Shown: positions 1 to 8,013, counted from the first letter of the stretch. The stretch is DNA of 24,643 nucleotides from Bacteroidales bacterium (GCA_004552615.1 SFNZ01000052.1:1-24643), one strand, 5' to 3'. Notes: generated by a model from the sequence alone, not told the origin. Numbers and translations are program-made.

Positions 1-2
1 CC

Positions 3-1163
3 CAGCTGACCAAGACTTTCGGGTCGGCTGACAATTTCGATGTCATCATCAATGTCGACAAGGGAGACTGCGAGATTTACCAGAATCTCGAGGTCGTCGA
101 GGTGGTGGAGAATCCGAACACCCAGATTTCCATCGATGAAGTGAACCGGAACGGGGATGACTACGAACTCGGGGAAACCTTCACCAAGAGGGTGGAGCTC
201 AAGGATTTCGGAAGAAGGGGTATCCTGAACATCCGCCAGAATCTCCAGGGCCGCATCATGGATATCGAGAAGGCCAACCTCTACAACAAGTACACTGACA
301 AGATCGGTGAAATCTTCACCGGCGAGATTTACCAGAATTTCTCCAAGGAGCTCCTTATCCTCGACGAGGACGGGAACGAGCTCAGGCTTCCAAAGTCTGA
401 GCAGATTCCGGGCGAGCATTTCAAGAAGAACGAGTCAGTCCGCGCCATCATCAAGAGCGTGGAGATGAAGAACAATACCACTCCTTACATCGTGCTCTCC
501 AGGACTTCTGACGAATTCCTGAAGAAGCTTTTCGAGCAGGAGGTGCCTGAGATTTACGACGGCCTCATCACCATCAAGAAGGTTGTCCGCATCCCGGGCG
601 AGAGGGCCAAGGTGGCAGTCGAGTCATACGATGACAGGATCGACCCTATCGGAGCATGTATCGGAGTGAAGGGTTCCAGGATCATCGGAATTGTCCGTGA
701 ACTCAGGAACGAGAATATCGACGTCCTCCAATGGACAACGAATACCCAGCTCCTCATCCAGAGGGCCCTGAATCCGGCCAAGATATCTTCCATCGACATG
801 GGAAACGGCGAGGATGACAAGATCAAGGTGTTCATGCTTCCTGAGGAGGTGAAGAAGGGTATCGGCAAGGGCGGATGCAACATCAAGCTCGCCAGCATGC
901 TCGTGGGACGTGAGATTGAAGTCTGGAGGGAGGTTCCGAAAGATGACGCTGATGCTGAAGACGATGACGAGGACGTATTGCTGAGCGAGTTCAGCAACGA
1001 GATTGACCCTTGGGTCATCGAGAGGCTCCAGTCCATCGGCTGCGACACTGCGAAGAGCGTTCTTGCACTCGACCCGGCCGACATTGCGAAGAGGGCTGAT
1101 CTCGAGGACGAGACTGTGGAAGATGTGATGAACATCCTCCGTGAGGAATTTGAAGAGGAATAA
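3..1163 (+). CDS. nusA: Transcription termination/antitermination factor NusA (5' end outside window)
   Basis: NusA binds RNA polymerase and nascent RNA and modulates pausing, termination and antitermination. The reading frame is open from base 3, and the codons before the first possible GTG (102) already encode NusA N-domain sequence (DNFDVIINVDKGDCEIYQN), so the gene starts upstream of the window and roughly 30 residues are missing. After the N-terminal domain comes an S1 RNA-binding domain (about 285-500), then KH1 with its GVKG loop (about 667-678) and KH2 with GKGG (about 862-876). The acidic C-terminal part (950-1163) resembles the short helix-hairpin-helix tail of Bacteroidetes NusA (ERLQSIGCDTAKSVLALDP). 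infB follows after 20 bases, the conserved nusA-infB order, so the two are probably cotranscribed. Identity is secure; only the 5' end is uncertain. Confidence 0.96.
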   Translation, partial: QLTKTFGSADNFDVIINVDKGDCEIYQNLEVVEVVENPNTQISIDEVNRNGDDYELGETFTKRVELKDFGRRGILNIRQNLQGRIMDIEKANLYNKYTDKIGEIFTGEIYQNFSKELLILDEDGNELRLPKSEQIPGEHFKKNESVRAIIKSVEMKNNTTPYIVLSRTSDEFLKKLFEQEVPEIYDGLITIKKVVRIPGERAKVAVESYDDRIDPIGACIGVKGSRIIGIVRELRNENIDVLQWTTNTQLLIQRALNPAKISSIDMGNGEDDKIKVFMLPEEVKKGIGKGGCNIKLASMLVGREIEVWREVPKDDADAEDDDEDVLLSEFSNEIDPWVIERLQSIGCDTAKSVLALDPADIAKRADLEDETVEDVMNILREEFEEE

Positions 1164-1183
1164 TTAAAACTAAAGGGGTTTAT

Positions 1184-4100
1184 ATGGCAGAAATCAGACT
1201 AAACAAGCTGACAAAACAGTTCAACATCGGGCTTCAGACACTTGTCGACTTTCTCAACGGGAAGGGCGCCAATCTCAATCTGGACCCGAACGTGAAGGTA
1301 TCCGACGAATATCTTCCTGAACTGGAGAAGGCTTTCGGAAAAGACTTGAAGGCTAAAGAGGATTCGGAGAAAGTCCGCATCAAAATAAAGGAAATCATAG
1401 AGAAGGACACGAAGAAGAAGGAGGAGGATGAAGATGAACCTTCCAAGGAAACCGTAATCATCAGGACAGGACTCTCAAGTTCTCCTGCATCCCAGCCTGA
1501 GGATGCCGCAGTGCAGGAACCGGCCGTAGCGGCAGAGACGGCCGGTCCCGAGATACCCGCCGGCCAGGCTGCTGTGGACGGGATGAAGGCGGAGCCTGAA
1601 GAGGCTGAACCGGTCGTTGATGAAAGCCCGGCCGCTCCTGTGCAGGCTGAGACTGCAGAAAAGCCGGAAGCGGCAATGCTTGGCCCGGAACCGGTCCGGG
1701 AACCGGAGATCCTGCCGGAAAATACAGAGGCACAGGAACATGTGGCTGCACAGGATGAGGACGAGGAGAAGAACAGCGAGGACAGGCCTTCCGCTCCAAC
1801 CCCGGCGGAGGCAGTCGCTGCCGCTCCGGCTCTCCACAAGTCCGATTTGAAGAAATCCGACAGGAATATAAAGGATTTCAATCCGAAGGCGGACAAGGCC
1901 AAGCTGAAGGCCGAGCACAAGCTTCAGAAGGCGGCATCCAGCAAGGAAGATGACACGGACACTGCATCCACCGGTTTGAAGATCGTCGGCAAGGTGGATT
2001 TGTCCCAGTTCGAGACCGGACGCAAGAACAAGAAGCGCGAGCGCATCAACAAGGGCGGAAGCCAGAAGGTGGACGTCAACAAGATTGACGGAGAGGACAA
2101 GGGCGATCGCAAGGACCAGAAGAAGAACCGTGGCGGCAATCAGGCCGGCCAGGGTAACGGCAAGAAGGACCAGCGCCAGAACAACGGACAGCAGGGCCAG
2201 GGCAAGGCTGCCCGCCGCAAGGAGCGCATGAACGAGAAGTTCAAGCCGGCTCTCACGGCTGCCGAGGAGGAGGAACTCCAGAAGGAAATCCAGAAGCAGG
2301 TCAAGGAGACTTATGCGAGGATGAACGACAGCAAGTCCAGGAACAATTTCGGAGCCAAGCACAGGAAGGAGAAGCGCGAGCTTGCCTCCCAGAAACTCCA
2401 GGAGGAGATGGCCCAGGTGGCAGCCGAGAAGAAAGTCCTCAAGGTCACTGAGTTCGTTACTGTCAACGATCTCGCCACCCTGATGAACAATACTCCGGTG
2501 AACAAGGTCATAGAGGCTTGCCTCAATCTCGGTCTCATGGTTTCCATCAACCAGCGTCTTGACGCCGAGGCACTTGTTCTCGTGGCTGAGGAGTTCGGCT
2601 ACAAGGTGGATTTCGTGACTGCAGAGCTTACGAACGAGATCAACCAGGATAACGAGCCTGACAGGGAGGAGGACATGGAGACCCGTCCTCCGATCATTAC
2701 CGTGATGGGACATGTCGACCATGGCAAGACATCTCTCCTGGACTATATCAGGAAGACCAATGTGATTGCCGGCGAAGCCGGTGGTATCACACAGCACATC
2801 GGTGCATACAATGTCGTGCTTGCCAACGGACGCAGGATTACCTTCCTCGATACTCCGGGCCACGAGGCGTTCACGGCGATGCGTGCCCGCGGAGCGCAGC
2901 TGACCGACCTTGCCATCATCATCATCGCGGCTGACGATGCTGTCATGCCGCAGACCATCGAGGCAATCAATCATGCTCAGGCGGCAGGTGTGCCTATGGT
3001 ATTCGCAATCAACAAGATAGACAAGCCGGGCGCACAGCCTGAGAAGATTCGCCAGCAGCTCTCCCAGATGAATATTCTGGTGGAGGACTGGGGAGGAAAA
3101 TACCAGTGCCAGGAGATTTCCGCCAAGAAGGGTCTCAATGTGGACAAGCTTCTTGACAAGGTGCTCCTCGAAACGGATCTCATGGATCTCAAGGCCAATC
3201 CGAAGAAACTCGGCGTGGGTACTGTGATCGAGTCATCTCTTGACAAGGGTCGCGGTTATGTGGCCACCATCCTGGTGCAGGACGGAACCATCCACAGCGG
3301 AGACATGATGTTGAGCGGATGCTATTACGGACGAATCAAGGCCATGTTCAATGAGCGCGGCCAGAGGGTCGAGAAGGCAGGTCCTTCCACTCCGGTTTCA
3401 GTACTCGGCCTCAACGGCGCTCCGAGCGCAGGTGACAAGTTCAATATAATGGCTGACGAGAAGGAGGCCAAGTCTATTGCAAACAGGCGCGAACAGCTCA
3501 TCCGTATCCAGGGTATCAAGACCCAGAAGCACATGACTCTCGAGGAGATCGGACGAAGGATTGCAATCGGCAATTTCAAGGAGCTGAATATTATCGTCAA
3601 GGGAGACGTGGACGGCTCGGTGGAGGCGCTTTCGGATTCTCTCATCAAGCTCTCAACGGAGGAGATTCATGTGAACGTGATCCACAAGGCTGTGGGTGCA
3701 ATCTCCGAGTCGGATATCATGCTGGCCACTGCGTCGGATGCGATTATCGTCGGATTCCAGGTGCGTCCTTCATCCGATGCGAGGAATCTTGCAGAGAAGG
3801 AAGGTATCGAGATCAGGCTTTATTCCATCATCTACGATGCGATCAACGAGGTCAAGGACGGTATCGAGGGTATGCTCGAGCCTGAGAAGAAGGAGGAGGT
3901 TACTTCTACGGCATACGTGAAGCAGACATTCCATATTTCCAAGGTCGGAACGATTGCCGGCTGTCTCATAAAGGACGGCAAGATGACTGCCAAGAGCAAG
4001 GTTCGTCTCATCCGTGACGGTATCGTGGTGTTCACCGGCGAGCTTTCTTCCCTGAAGAGGGGCAAGGACGACGCGAAGGAGGTCATTAGCGGCATGGAGT

Positions 4101-4189
4101 GCGGTATCGGCATTGACAAGTACAATGATATCAAGCCGGGCGACGTGATCGAGGCCTTCCAGATCGTCGAAATCAAGAGAACCTTGTAG
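1184..4189 (+). CDS. infB: Translation initiation factor IF-2
   Basis: IF-2 is the GTPase that brings initiator fMet-tRNA to the 30S subunit and promotes subunit joining. At 1001 residues it is long for the family because of a linker. Residues 1-55 form a small N-terminal helical domain. Residues 95-230 are Ala/Pro/Glu-rich, and 230-400 are Lys/Arg/Gly/Gln-rich low-complexity sequence. A second IF2-N type domain lies near 425-475. The G domain has G1 GHVDHGKT (509-516), G2 GGITQHIGAY, G3 DTPGH (556-560), G4 NKID (610-613) and G5 SAKKG. Domains II-IV follow to the C-terminus, including the C2 fMet-tRNA-binding region. The ATG is 20 bases after nusA, with no strong Shine-Dalgarno, as usual in this phylum. 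Nothing critical is missing. It is probably translated from the nusA message. Confidence 0.98.
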   Translation: MAEIRLNKLTKQFNIGLQTLVDFLNGKGANLNLDPNVKVSDEYLPELEKAFGKDLKAKEDSEKVRIKIKEIIEKDTKKKEEDEDEPSKETVIIRTGLSSSPASQPEDAAVQEPAVAAETAGPEIPAGQAAVDGMKAEPEEAEPVVDESPAAPVQAETAEKPEAAMLGPEPVREPEILPENTEAQEHVAAQDEDEEKNSEDRPSAPTPAEAVAAAPALHKSDLKKSDRNIKDFNPKADKAKLKAEHKLQKAASSKEDDTDTASTGLKIVGKVDLSQFETGRKNKKRERINKGGSQKVDVNKIDGEDKGDRKDQKKNRGGNQAGQGNGKKDQRQNNGQQGQGKAARRKERMNEKFKPALTAAEEEELQKEIQKQVKETYARMNDSKSRNNFGAKHRKEKRELASQKLQEEMAQVAAEKKVLKVTEFVTVNDLATLMNNTPVNKVIEACLNLGLMVSINQRLDAEALVLVAEEFGYKVDFVTAELTNEINQDNEPDREEDMETRPPIITVMGHVDHGKTSLLDYIRKTNVIAGEAGGITQHIGAYNVVLANGRRITFLDTPGHEAFTAMRARGAQLTDLAIIIIAADDAVMPQTIEAINHAQAAGVPMVFAINKIDKPGAQPEKIRQQLSQMNILVEDWGGKYQCQEISAKKGLNVDKLLDKVLLETDLMDLKANPKKLGVGTVIESSLDKGRGYVATILVQDGTIHSGDMMLSGCYYGRIKAMFNERGQRVEKAGPSTPVSVLGLNGAPSAGDKFNIMADEKEAKSIANRREQLIRIQGIKTQKHMTLEEIGRRIAIGNFKELNIIVKGDVDGSVEALSDSLIKLSTEEIHVNVIHKAVGAISESDIMLATASDAIIVGFQVRPSSDARNLAEKEGIEIRLYSIIYDAINEVKDGIEGMLEPEKKEEVTSTAYVKQTFHISKVGTIAGCLIKDGKMTAKSKVRLIRDGIVVFTGELSSLKRGKDDAKEVISGMECGIGIDKYNDIKPGDVIEAFQIVEIKRTL

Positions 4190-4200
4190 GCGGTATTGCG

Positions 4201-4301
4201 GCCGGCAATATCTCATTTTTCCGGACCAGGCCCTCCCAAGCAGAGCTTGGGCCCCTCTAGTGCCGAGGGCGGCAAGTCCTCCAAAATGAGATATTGCCGG
4301 C
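4201..4301. repeat. 101-base element with perfect 19-base inverted ends and inner stems
   Basis: The arms 4201-4219 (GCCGGCAATATCTCATTTT) and 4283-4301 are exact reverse complements. Inside the 63-base loop, 4230-4235 (GCCCTC) pairs with 4265-4270 (GAGGGC), 4235-4241 pairs with 4245-4251 (CCCAAGC AGA GCTTGGG is the local stem), and GGAC/GTCC can close a middle helix; the first two stems share base 4235, so they would fray or alternate there. It starts 12 bases after the infB stop, so the infB transcript could end with it as a folded 3' structure. A short non-autonomous mobile element is the alternative; no target duplication is obvious. Confidence 0.75.
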
Positions 4302-4370
4302 AGTTTCAGATACCATTTCGGTTTTTAAAAGTATCGCTTGCCTTATTGAAATCAGGCAAGCGAAATATCC

Positions 4371-4568
4371 AACAAGGCGTGCAACGCCCCGTCGGAGCAA
4401 AGCTCCGCGCAATACCCCACCGGGGTGGCAGCATAGCTACGGGGGTTAGCGGATTATCTCAACGAAATTAGGCTGGCAAGCGCGTATTAGCGAAGGACTC
4501 ACGCGCACATTAACAAGGCGTGCAACGCCCCGTCGGAGCGGATTATCTCAACGAAATTAGGCTGGCAA
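4371..4568. repeat. Imperfect tandem duplication, second copy lacking 52 bases
   Basis: A 28-base block (4371-4398) recurs exactly at 4512-4539. A following block starting AGCGGATTATCTCAACG (4448-4479) recurs exactly at 4537-4568 (32 bases). In copy 1 the two blocks are separated by about 50 bases containing two hairpins (4393-4407 and 4414-4426); in copy 2 they are fused at the shared AGC. Copy 2 therefore looks like a duplicate that lost its hairpin section, as happens by replication slippage. Confidence 0.85.
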
Positions 4569-4594
4569 TTTGCCAGCCTAATTTCGTTGAGATA
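4544..4594. repeat. 25-base perfect palindrome overlapping the tRNA-Gln 3' end
   Basis: Arms 4544-4568 and 4570-4594 are exact reverse complements separated by a single base (T at 4569). The right arm contains the seven acceptor-stem bases of tRNA-Gln (4588-4594), its discriminator and 17 bases of its 3' flank. A third copy of the arm is at 4455-4479. On a read-through tRNA-Gln transcript this helix would compete with the acceptor stem. Confidence 0.85.
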
Positions 4595-4657
4595 CCAAGA
4601 TTCGAACTTGGACAGACAGAACCAAAATCTGTAGTGCTACCATTACACCATACCTCA
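4587..4657 (-). tRNA. tRNA-Gln (anticodon TTG)
   Basis: Read on the minus strand, the 71-base sequence folds as a tRNA. The acceptor TGAGGTA pairs with TATCTCA (one G-T pair). The D arm is GTGTAATGGTAGCAC, the anticodon stem is ACAGA/TCTGT around loop TTTTGGT (anticodon TTG, glutamine codon CAA), and the T arm is CCAAG-TTCGAAT-CTTGG. The discriminator is A and CCA is not encoded. A consensus promoter lies just upstream (4669-4699). The sequence right after the 3' end is part of a long palindrome. Confidence 0.95.
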
Positions 4658-4668
4658 ATTCCGATTTG

Positions 4669-4699
4669 CAAAGATAGGATTTATTTCCTTTCCGTCAAA
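4669..4699 (-). promoter_or_regulatory. Promoter of tRNA-Gln, full Bacteroidetes consensus
   Basis: On the minus strand, TTTG (4699-4696) is followed by exactly 19 bases and TATCTTTG (4676-4669), matching TTTG-N19-TAnnTTTG. The -33 box overlaps the last codons and stop of the upstream barrel protein gene. Transcription should begin a few bases before the tRNA. Confidence 0.85.
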
Positions 4700-6341
4700 A
4701 TCTGAATCCTATAGTCAGGACTACATCCCATACTTTCTTCTTGTTCAGAATCTCAGGCGTGTAGCTCAAAACGTTGTTTCCATCGAAAATATAGTCATCG
4801 TAAGGATAGATATACTCCTTCGGATATAATGTTCCGCGGAAAGCCAAATCAGCGAAGAACGAGCCTTTCGAACTGTATCCGAGACCAGCCGCAACAGAAT
4901 GCCTGTTGGCTGAAGGAGCTTTCTTGGTGCCATAGTCGTCATAATAACGCTCTCCGGATGTCACCAGATTGTATCCTGCCCTGACAGCCACGCAAGGAAT
5001 CGGCTTGACCTCGCCTCCTATGCGAAGCATGTGCGAAGCTCCGGTGTAATCCTGGATGTCGAAATTTACCTGCTCGAAAGCACTGTTGTCATTCGTGTCA
5101 ATTTCCTTGAACTTCATTTTGCTGTAGTTGCACATTTCATAGTCGATGCTGAGAAGTCCTACGGAACCGAACGTGTAAGCCGCCCCGACATTGAACCGAA
5201 GAGGTGACACGAGTTTGTATTCGTACTCACCGCGAGGTGACTGGGCGCTTGCATTGAACGATGCATCAGTGAAATACGTGTCCCCGGCATGCTGCCAATG
5301 CTCCTTGATCCTCAGCGCGGTAGGCGTCTGGAAAGCCAATCCGAATCTCAGCCCTTCCACCGGCACAGCTATGATGCCGAACTTGCCATACACTCCGGCT
5401 CCTGATGCGTCATAGGCATATCTGTACCTGAGGGCGTCGAAATAGGTGGTTGCGATACCGCCTTTCCCGTCATCGTAGTCGATGTCGAAATTCTCCGGAT
5501 TGACGGCTATCTCCTTGAAATACTGGTCCATCGAATAGTCCATGGAAATCACTCCGAGATTCATTCCGAAATAGACCTTGTCCGAGAAATTGAATCCGAG
5601 ATTGAATACCATGTCATATTTGTTGCCGTATGCCTGCCTTCCGTATCGCTGGTCAATGGCATCTGCGAGCTGGATGGTATTGTCATCATAAAGCTTTTCA
5701 GAGACACCGATATAGTCGGAATCCCCGTCTCCGTAGTTCGAGATGATTCCCGACTGCAGTCCTACGACGGACAACCAGTCATACGCATCGTATGCTGCTG
5801 AAGAATTCAGCCCGCTGAAAGGCAGCCCGGTGGCACGTGAGGCAAGGGATCCTGCAAATGTGGTTTCTGCATTGCGTCCCCCGGAAGCCGTATTGTCAAG
5901 GAAATTTGAAGTGCCGTTGGCCACGAACCCGAAGGTGACGTTCTTGAGTCCGCTTCTCCTCCCGGTATTGAAATTGATCATCGCACCTACGTTCGGGAGC
6001 GCGAACCTGGTCTTGCTGTTCGAATATGCCGGGCTGAATGCACTGTTAACCGACGGCTCGGCGCAATAGCTGGCGTTGCTGACAGCTATGCTCACGCTCG
6101 GCGTAAGCGTTATCTGGGAGAATGAATTCACCGCTGAACCTGCCGGGTTGATATTTACCGAACCAAGGTCACCTCCAAGGGCTGTAAACGCATTGCCCAT
6201 GGAAATCGAGCGCGCTGTTCCATAATAATTGTAATCGCTGAATTTCAATGCGTCATACATTGTCTGCGCATTGGCGGCTATCGCTGCTGCACAAGCTGCG
6301 GCAAGCGATACCGCAAGTCTGTATGAAAAGATGTTTTTCAT
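4695..6341 (-). CDS. OMPP1/FadL/TodX-family outer membrane protein
   Basis: A 548-residue outer membrane beta-barrel of the FadL-like group (often labelled 'hemin receptor' in Bacteroidales without proof). A signal peptide is clear at residues 1-26 (cleavage after AANAQ). The mature start MYDALKFSDYNYYGTARSIS followed by MGNAFTALGGDLGSVNINPA is the family signature: the N-terminal segment with an NPA motif that plugs the barrel. The remainder alternates aromatic beta strands and ends in FRF, a C-terminal aromatic as needed for barrel assembly. The likely role is uptake of hydrophobic compounds, but the substrate cannot be read. It follows the Trp/Tyr-rich lipoprotein after 47 bases on the same strand, suggesting cotranscription. 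Confidence 0.88.
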   Translation of the reverse strand: MKNIFSYRLAVSLAAACAAAIAANAQTMYDALKFSDYNYYGTARSISMGNAFTALGGDLGSVNINPAGSAVNSFSQITLTPSVSIAVSNASYCAEPSVNSAFSPAYSNSKTRFALPNVGAMINFNTGRRSGLKNVTFGFVANGTSNFLDNTASGGRNAETTFAGSLASRATGLPFSGLNSSAAYDAYDWLSVVGLQSGIISNYGDGDSDYIGVSEKLYDDNTIQLADAIDQRYGRQAYGNKYDMVFNLGFNFSDKVYFGMNLGVISMDYSMDQYFKEIAVNPENFDIDYDDGKGGIATTYFDALRYRYAYDASGAGVYGKFGIIAVPVEGLRFGLAFQTPTALRIKEHWQHAGDTYFTDASFNASAQSPRGEYEYKLVSPLRFNVGAAYTFGSVGLLSIDYEMCNYSKMKFKEIDTNDNSAFEQVNFDIQDYTGASHMLRIGGEVKPIPCVAVRAGYNLVTSGERYYDDYGTKKAPSANRHSVAAGLGYSSKGSFFADLAFRGTLYPKEYIYPYDDYIFDGNNVLSYTPEILNKKKVWDVVLTIGFRF

Positions 6342-6388
6342 GATGCTGTTCTGATTGGAATTAGATCAAGATTATAGATTAAAATTGC

Positions 6389-7732
6389 TTAGCGTCTCCT
6401 TGCTCCGCCGGCGCTGCCCATGCTGCTGCCTCCTGAATGGGATGATCCTCCACCGTAACTGCTGCCACCGCTGTACGATGAGCCTGAACTCCTGTACGAT
6501 GACGAGCTGGACGAGCTTCTGTAGGCAGAACTGTTGGTGGAATTCCTGAATGAGGAACTGCCGGACTGGCTCTGGTAAGATGAAGAAGAACTTCTGTATG
6601 AGTCACTTGCCGACGACCTGTATGAACTTCCCTGCGTTGAGGTACTTCTCTGGGTCTGTGAACTGTAGCTTGAAGCAGGCCTTCTGGAAACAGGGCTGGA
6701 GTATGATGTTCCTGCGGATGCAGTCCTCGTCGATCCGGACGACATTGTCCTGGAAGCCGATGACGAGTTTATTCCTGCCGAGCTCCTGGCTCCTGACGGG
6801 GAGTTCCTTACGACTCCGGTGGCTGTGCGGTTCTGTCCTGCGGACTGTCCGCGTGTCACTCCGCTTCCGGATGATGCTGTAGTGGATCTCGTCACCCTGG
6901 TGGCAGAAGAATAGGCTCCGGACGATGAAGTTCCTCTGGTAATGCTTCCTGAATTACCCCTTGTTCCTGAATTGCCTCTTGTCACCCTGCTGACGGACGA
7001 CCCGGATGCCGTGCTCCTGCGTACATTGCTGGAAGCGACTCCCATTCCGTCCCTCATCGTGCTTCCGGAAGTGAGTGCCCTGGTGCCCCAATGGCGACCC
7101 GATGTGCTGATGTCTCCGTGTATGTGTCCCCAGCACGGGTCATAGCCGATATAGTGGTGATGATAACCATACCATGGTGAGTACCAATGAGAATACCAAG
7201 GCGAGTACCACGGGTCATAATACCATGACCAGTACATGCCCCCGCGATGCCAATACCAAGGGTCACCGAACCACGGATCCCTGTACCACGGGTCCCAGTA
7301 CATGCTGGAATAATACCATGGATTTGCTCCCCAGTACCAGGACCATCTGAAAGGACTGTACCACGGATCCCACCAGGAACTGCCGTATCCATACCAGCTG
7401 TCCGGATAGAGGTTCCATGAAGGCTCGTTGGTGACAGTCACCACTGTAGAGTTCGACTGCTTGTCGAATCTGAGCGTTGTGGACATGTTTTCCGGGACAT
7501 ACAACGTGTCAGTCTGTCCGGCTTTCAGGAATATTCGTGAATTTTCTGTCTCTTTGACGAGTTCACCGACCTCGGAGCGTGTGGCGTAATCCGCCTCCTT
7601 GGTCTGGATACCGGCAGTCCTGCTGTAGAATCCGTCCTGGAACTGCTGCCCGGAGGATGCATACTGCGCCGCCGAACCGCATGCTGACAATGCCAGCGAC
7701 GCTGCAATGACGGTCAAGATGTTAGTTTTCAT
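6389..7732 (-). CDS. Trp/Tyr-rich surface lipoprotein with Ser-rich tail, function unknown
   Basis: A 447-residue predicted lipoprotein. Signal peptide and lipobox LSAC give lipidation at Cys18, hence outer membrane anchoring. Residues 19-105 form an ordinary soluble segment. Residues 106-201 are extraordinarily rich in Trp and Tyr, built on short repeats of the type DPWYSPWY and DPWYRDPWF and ending in a His cluster (YHHHYIGYDPCW). Residues 210-447 are almost entirely Ser, Arg, Gly, Thr and Ala, probably disordered and basic, ending in GGARRR. Similar aromatic-rich lipoproteins are known in Bacteroidales, but I know of no established function. Aromatic repeats plus a cationic tail suggest glycan or surface binding, which is inference. 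It lies upstream of the barrel gene on the same strand. Confidence 0.8.
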   Translation of the reverse strand: MKTNILTVIAASLALSACGSAAQYASSGQQFQDGFYSRTAGIQTKEADYATRSEVGELVKETENSRIFLKAGQTDTLYVPENMSTTLRFDKQSNSTVVTVTNEPSWNLYPDSWYGYGSSWWDPWYSPFRWSWYWGANPWYYSSMYWDPWYRDPWFGDPWYWHRGGMYWSWYYDPWYSPWYSHWYSPWYGYHHHYIGYDPCWGHIHGDISTSGRHWGTRALTSGSTMRDGMGVASSNVRRSTASGSSVSRVTRGNSGTRGNSGSITRGTSSSGAYSSATRVTRSTTASSGSGVTRGQSAGQNRTATGVVRNSPSGARSSAGINSSSASRTMSSGSTRTASAGTSYSSPVSRRPASSYSSQTQRSTSTQGSSYRSSASDSYRSSSSSYQSQSGSSSFRNSTNSSAYRSSSSSSSYRSSGSSYSGGSSYGGGSSHSGGSSMGSAGGARRR

Positions 7733-8013
7733 ACTTCAAAAATTTTTACGGTTATAAAAATTTTGTGAAAGTCTGATAGCCGCTCGCTATCGCTCTTTCT
7801 CACGCTGAAAATCATTTGATATCACCATTCGGCAAAATATATCAAAGATTTTCATGCTCGGTTTCATAATCTGGCCACCTATTATTGATAAAAGTTTGTA
7901 TCTTTGTACTTCTTAAAGTGGCACTATGCCTGCATAGTACAATTTTCGTACCTGCGGACTATATGCAATATTAAGAATATAATCGGTAATAAACAACAAT
8001 AATTACAGTCAAA
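7733..8013. other. Divergent spacer between the lipoprotein gene and proS
   Basis: This 281-base AT-rich spacer carries an inverted repeat 7739-7748 / 7755-7764 (AAAATTTTTA with its complement, 6-base loop), placed just before the minus-strand lipoprotein gene where it would be in the 5' leader or promoter. A second small stem is GATAGC/GCTATC (7775-7780 / 7786-7791). The proS promoter box lies at 7899-7906 and a 6-base stem (ACTATG/CATAGT, 7923-7938) follows in its leader. No gene is apparent. Confidence 0.6.
7899..7906 (+). promoter_or_regulatory. -7 box for proS
   Basis: TATCTTTG matches the Bacteroidetes -7 consensus TAnnTTTG. No good TTTG is present at the usual 19-base spacing. The start site would lie about 10 bases downstream, giving a leader of roughly 100 bases before the proS ATG at 8014. 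Confidence 0.65.

Larger units (their letters stand above)
4190..4586. other. Gene-free spacer of stacked inverted and direct repeats
   Basis: About 400 bases between infB and tRNA-Gln hold no credible gene. The content is a 19-base inverted repeat (4201-4301), a 9-base stem (4334-4342 with 4355-4363), small hairpins at 4376-4388 (5-base stem), 4393-4407 (6-base stem) and 4414-4426 (5-base stem), a 6-base stem at 4480-4485/4501-4506, a partial tandem duplication and a 25-base palindrome that includes the end of the tRNA. No run of T follows any of these stems on either strand, so a simple intrinsic terminator is not evident. Confidence 0.8.

Noticed and set aside
102..104. GTG as start of nusA
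   Set aside because: The frame is open upstream and already encodes NusA sequence; the true start lies outside the window.
1475..2974. 499-codon open frame on the minus strand
   Set aside because: It lies wholly inside infB, in the antisense of its low-complexity charged linker and G domain. Leu-rich composition is a mirror of Lys/Glu/Gln codons; no domain is recognisable.
4196..4471. 91-codon plus-strand frame after infB
   Set aside because: It runs through stacked inverted repeats, which explains the codons; no protein-like pattern.
4544..4594. Phage-type attachment site at tRNA-Gln
   Set aside because: The nearest copy is inverted rather than direct and no integrase gene is in the window. 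The direct-type relation needed to bracket an element is not seen.
7907..8013. T-box riboswitch before proS
   Set aside because: No T-box sequence or specifier stem is seen, and T-boxes are not expected in Bacteroidota.
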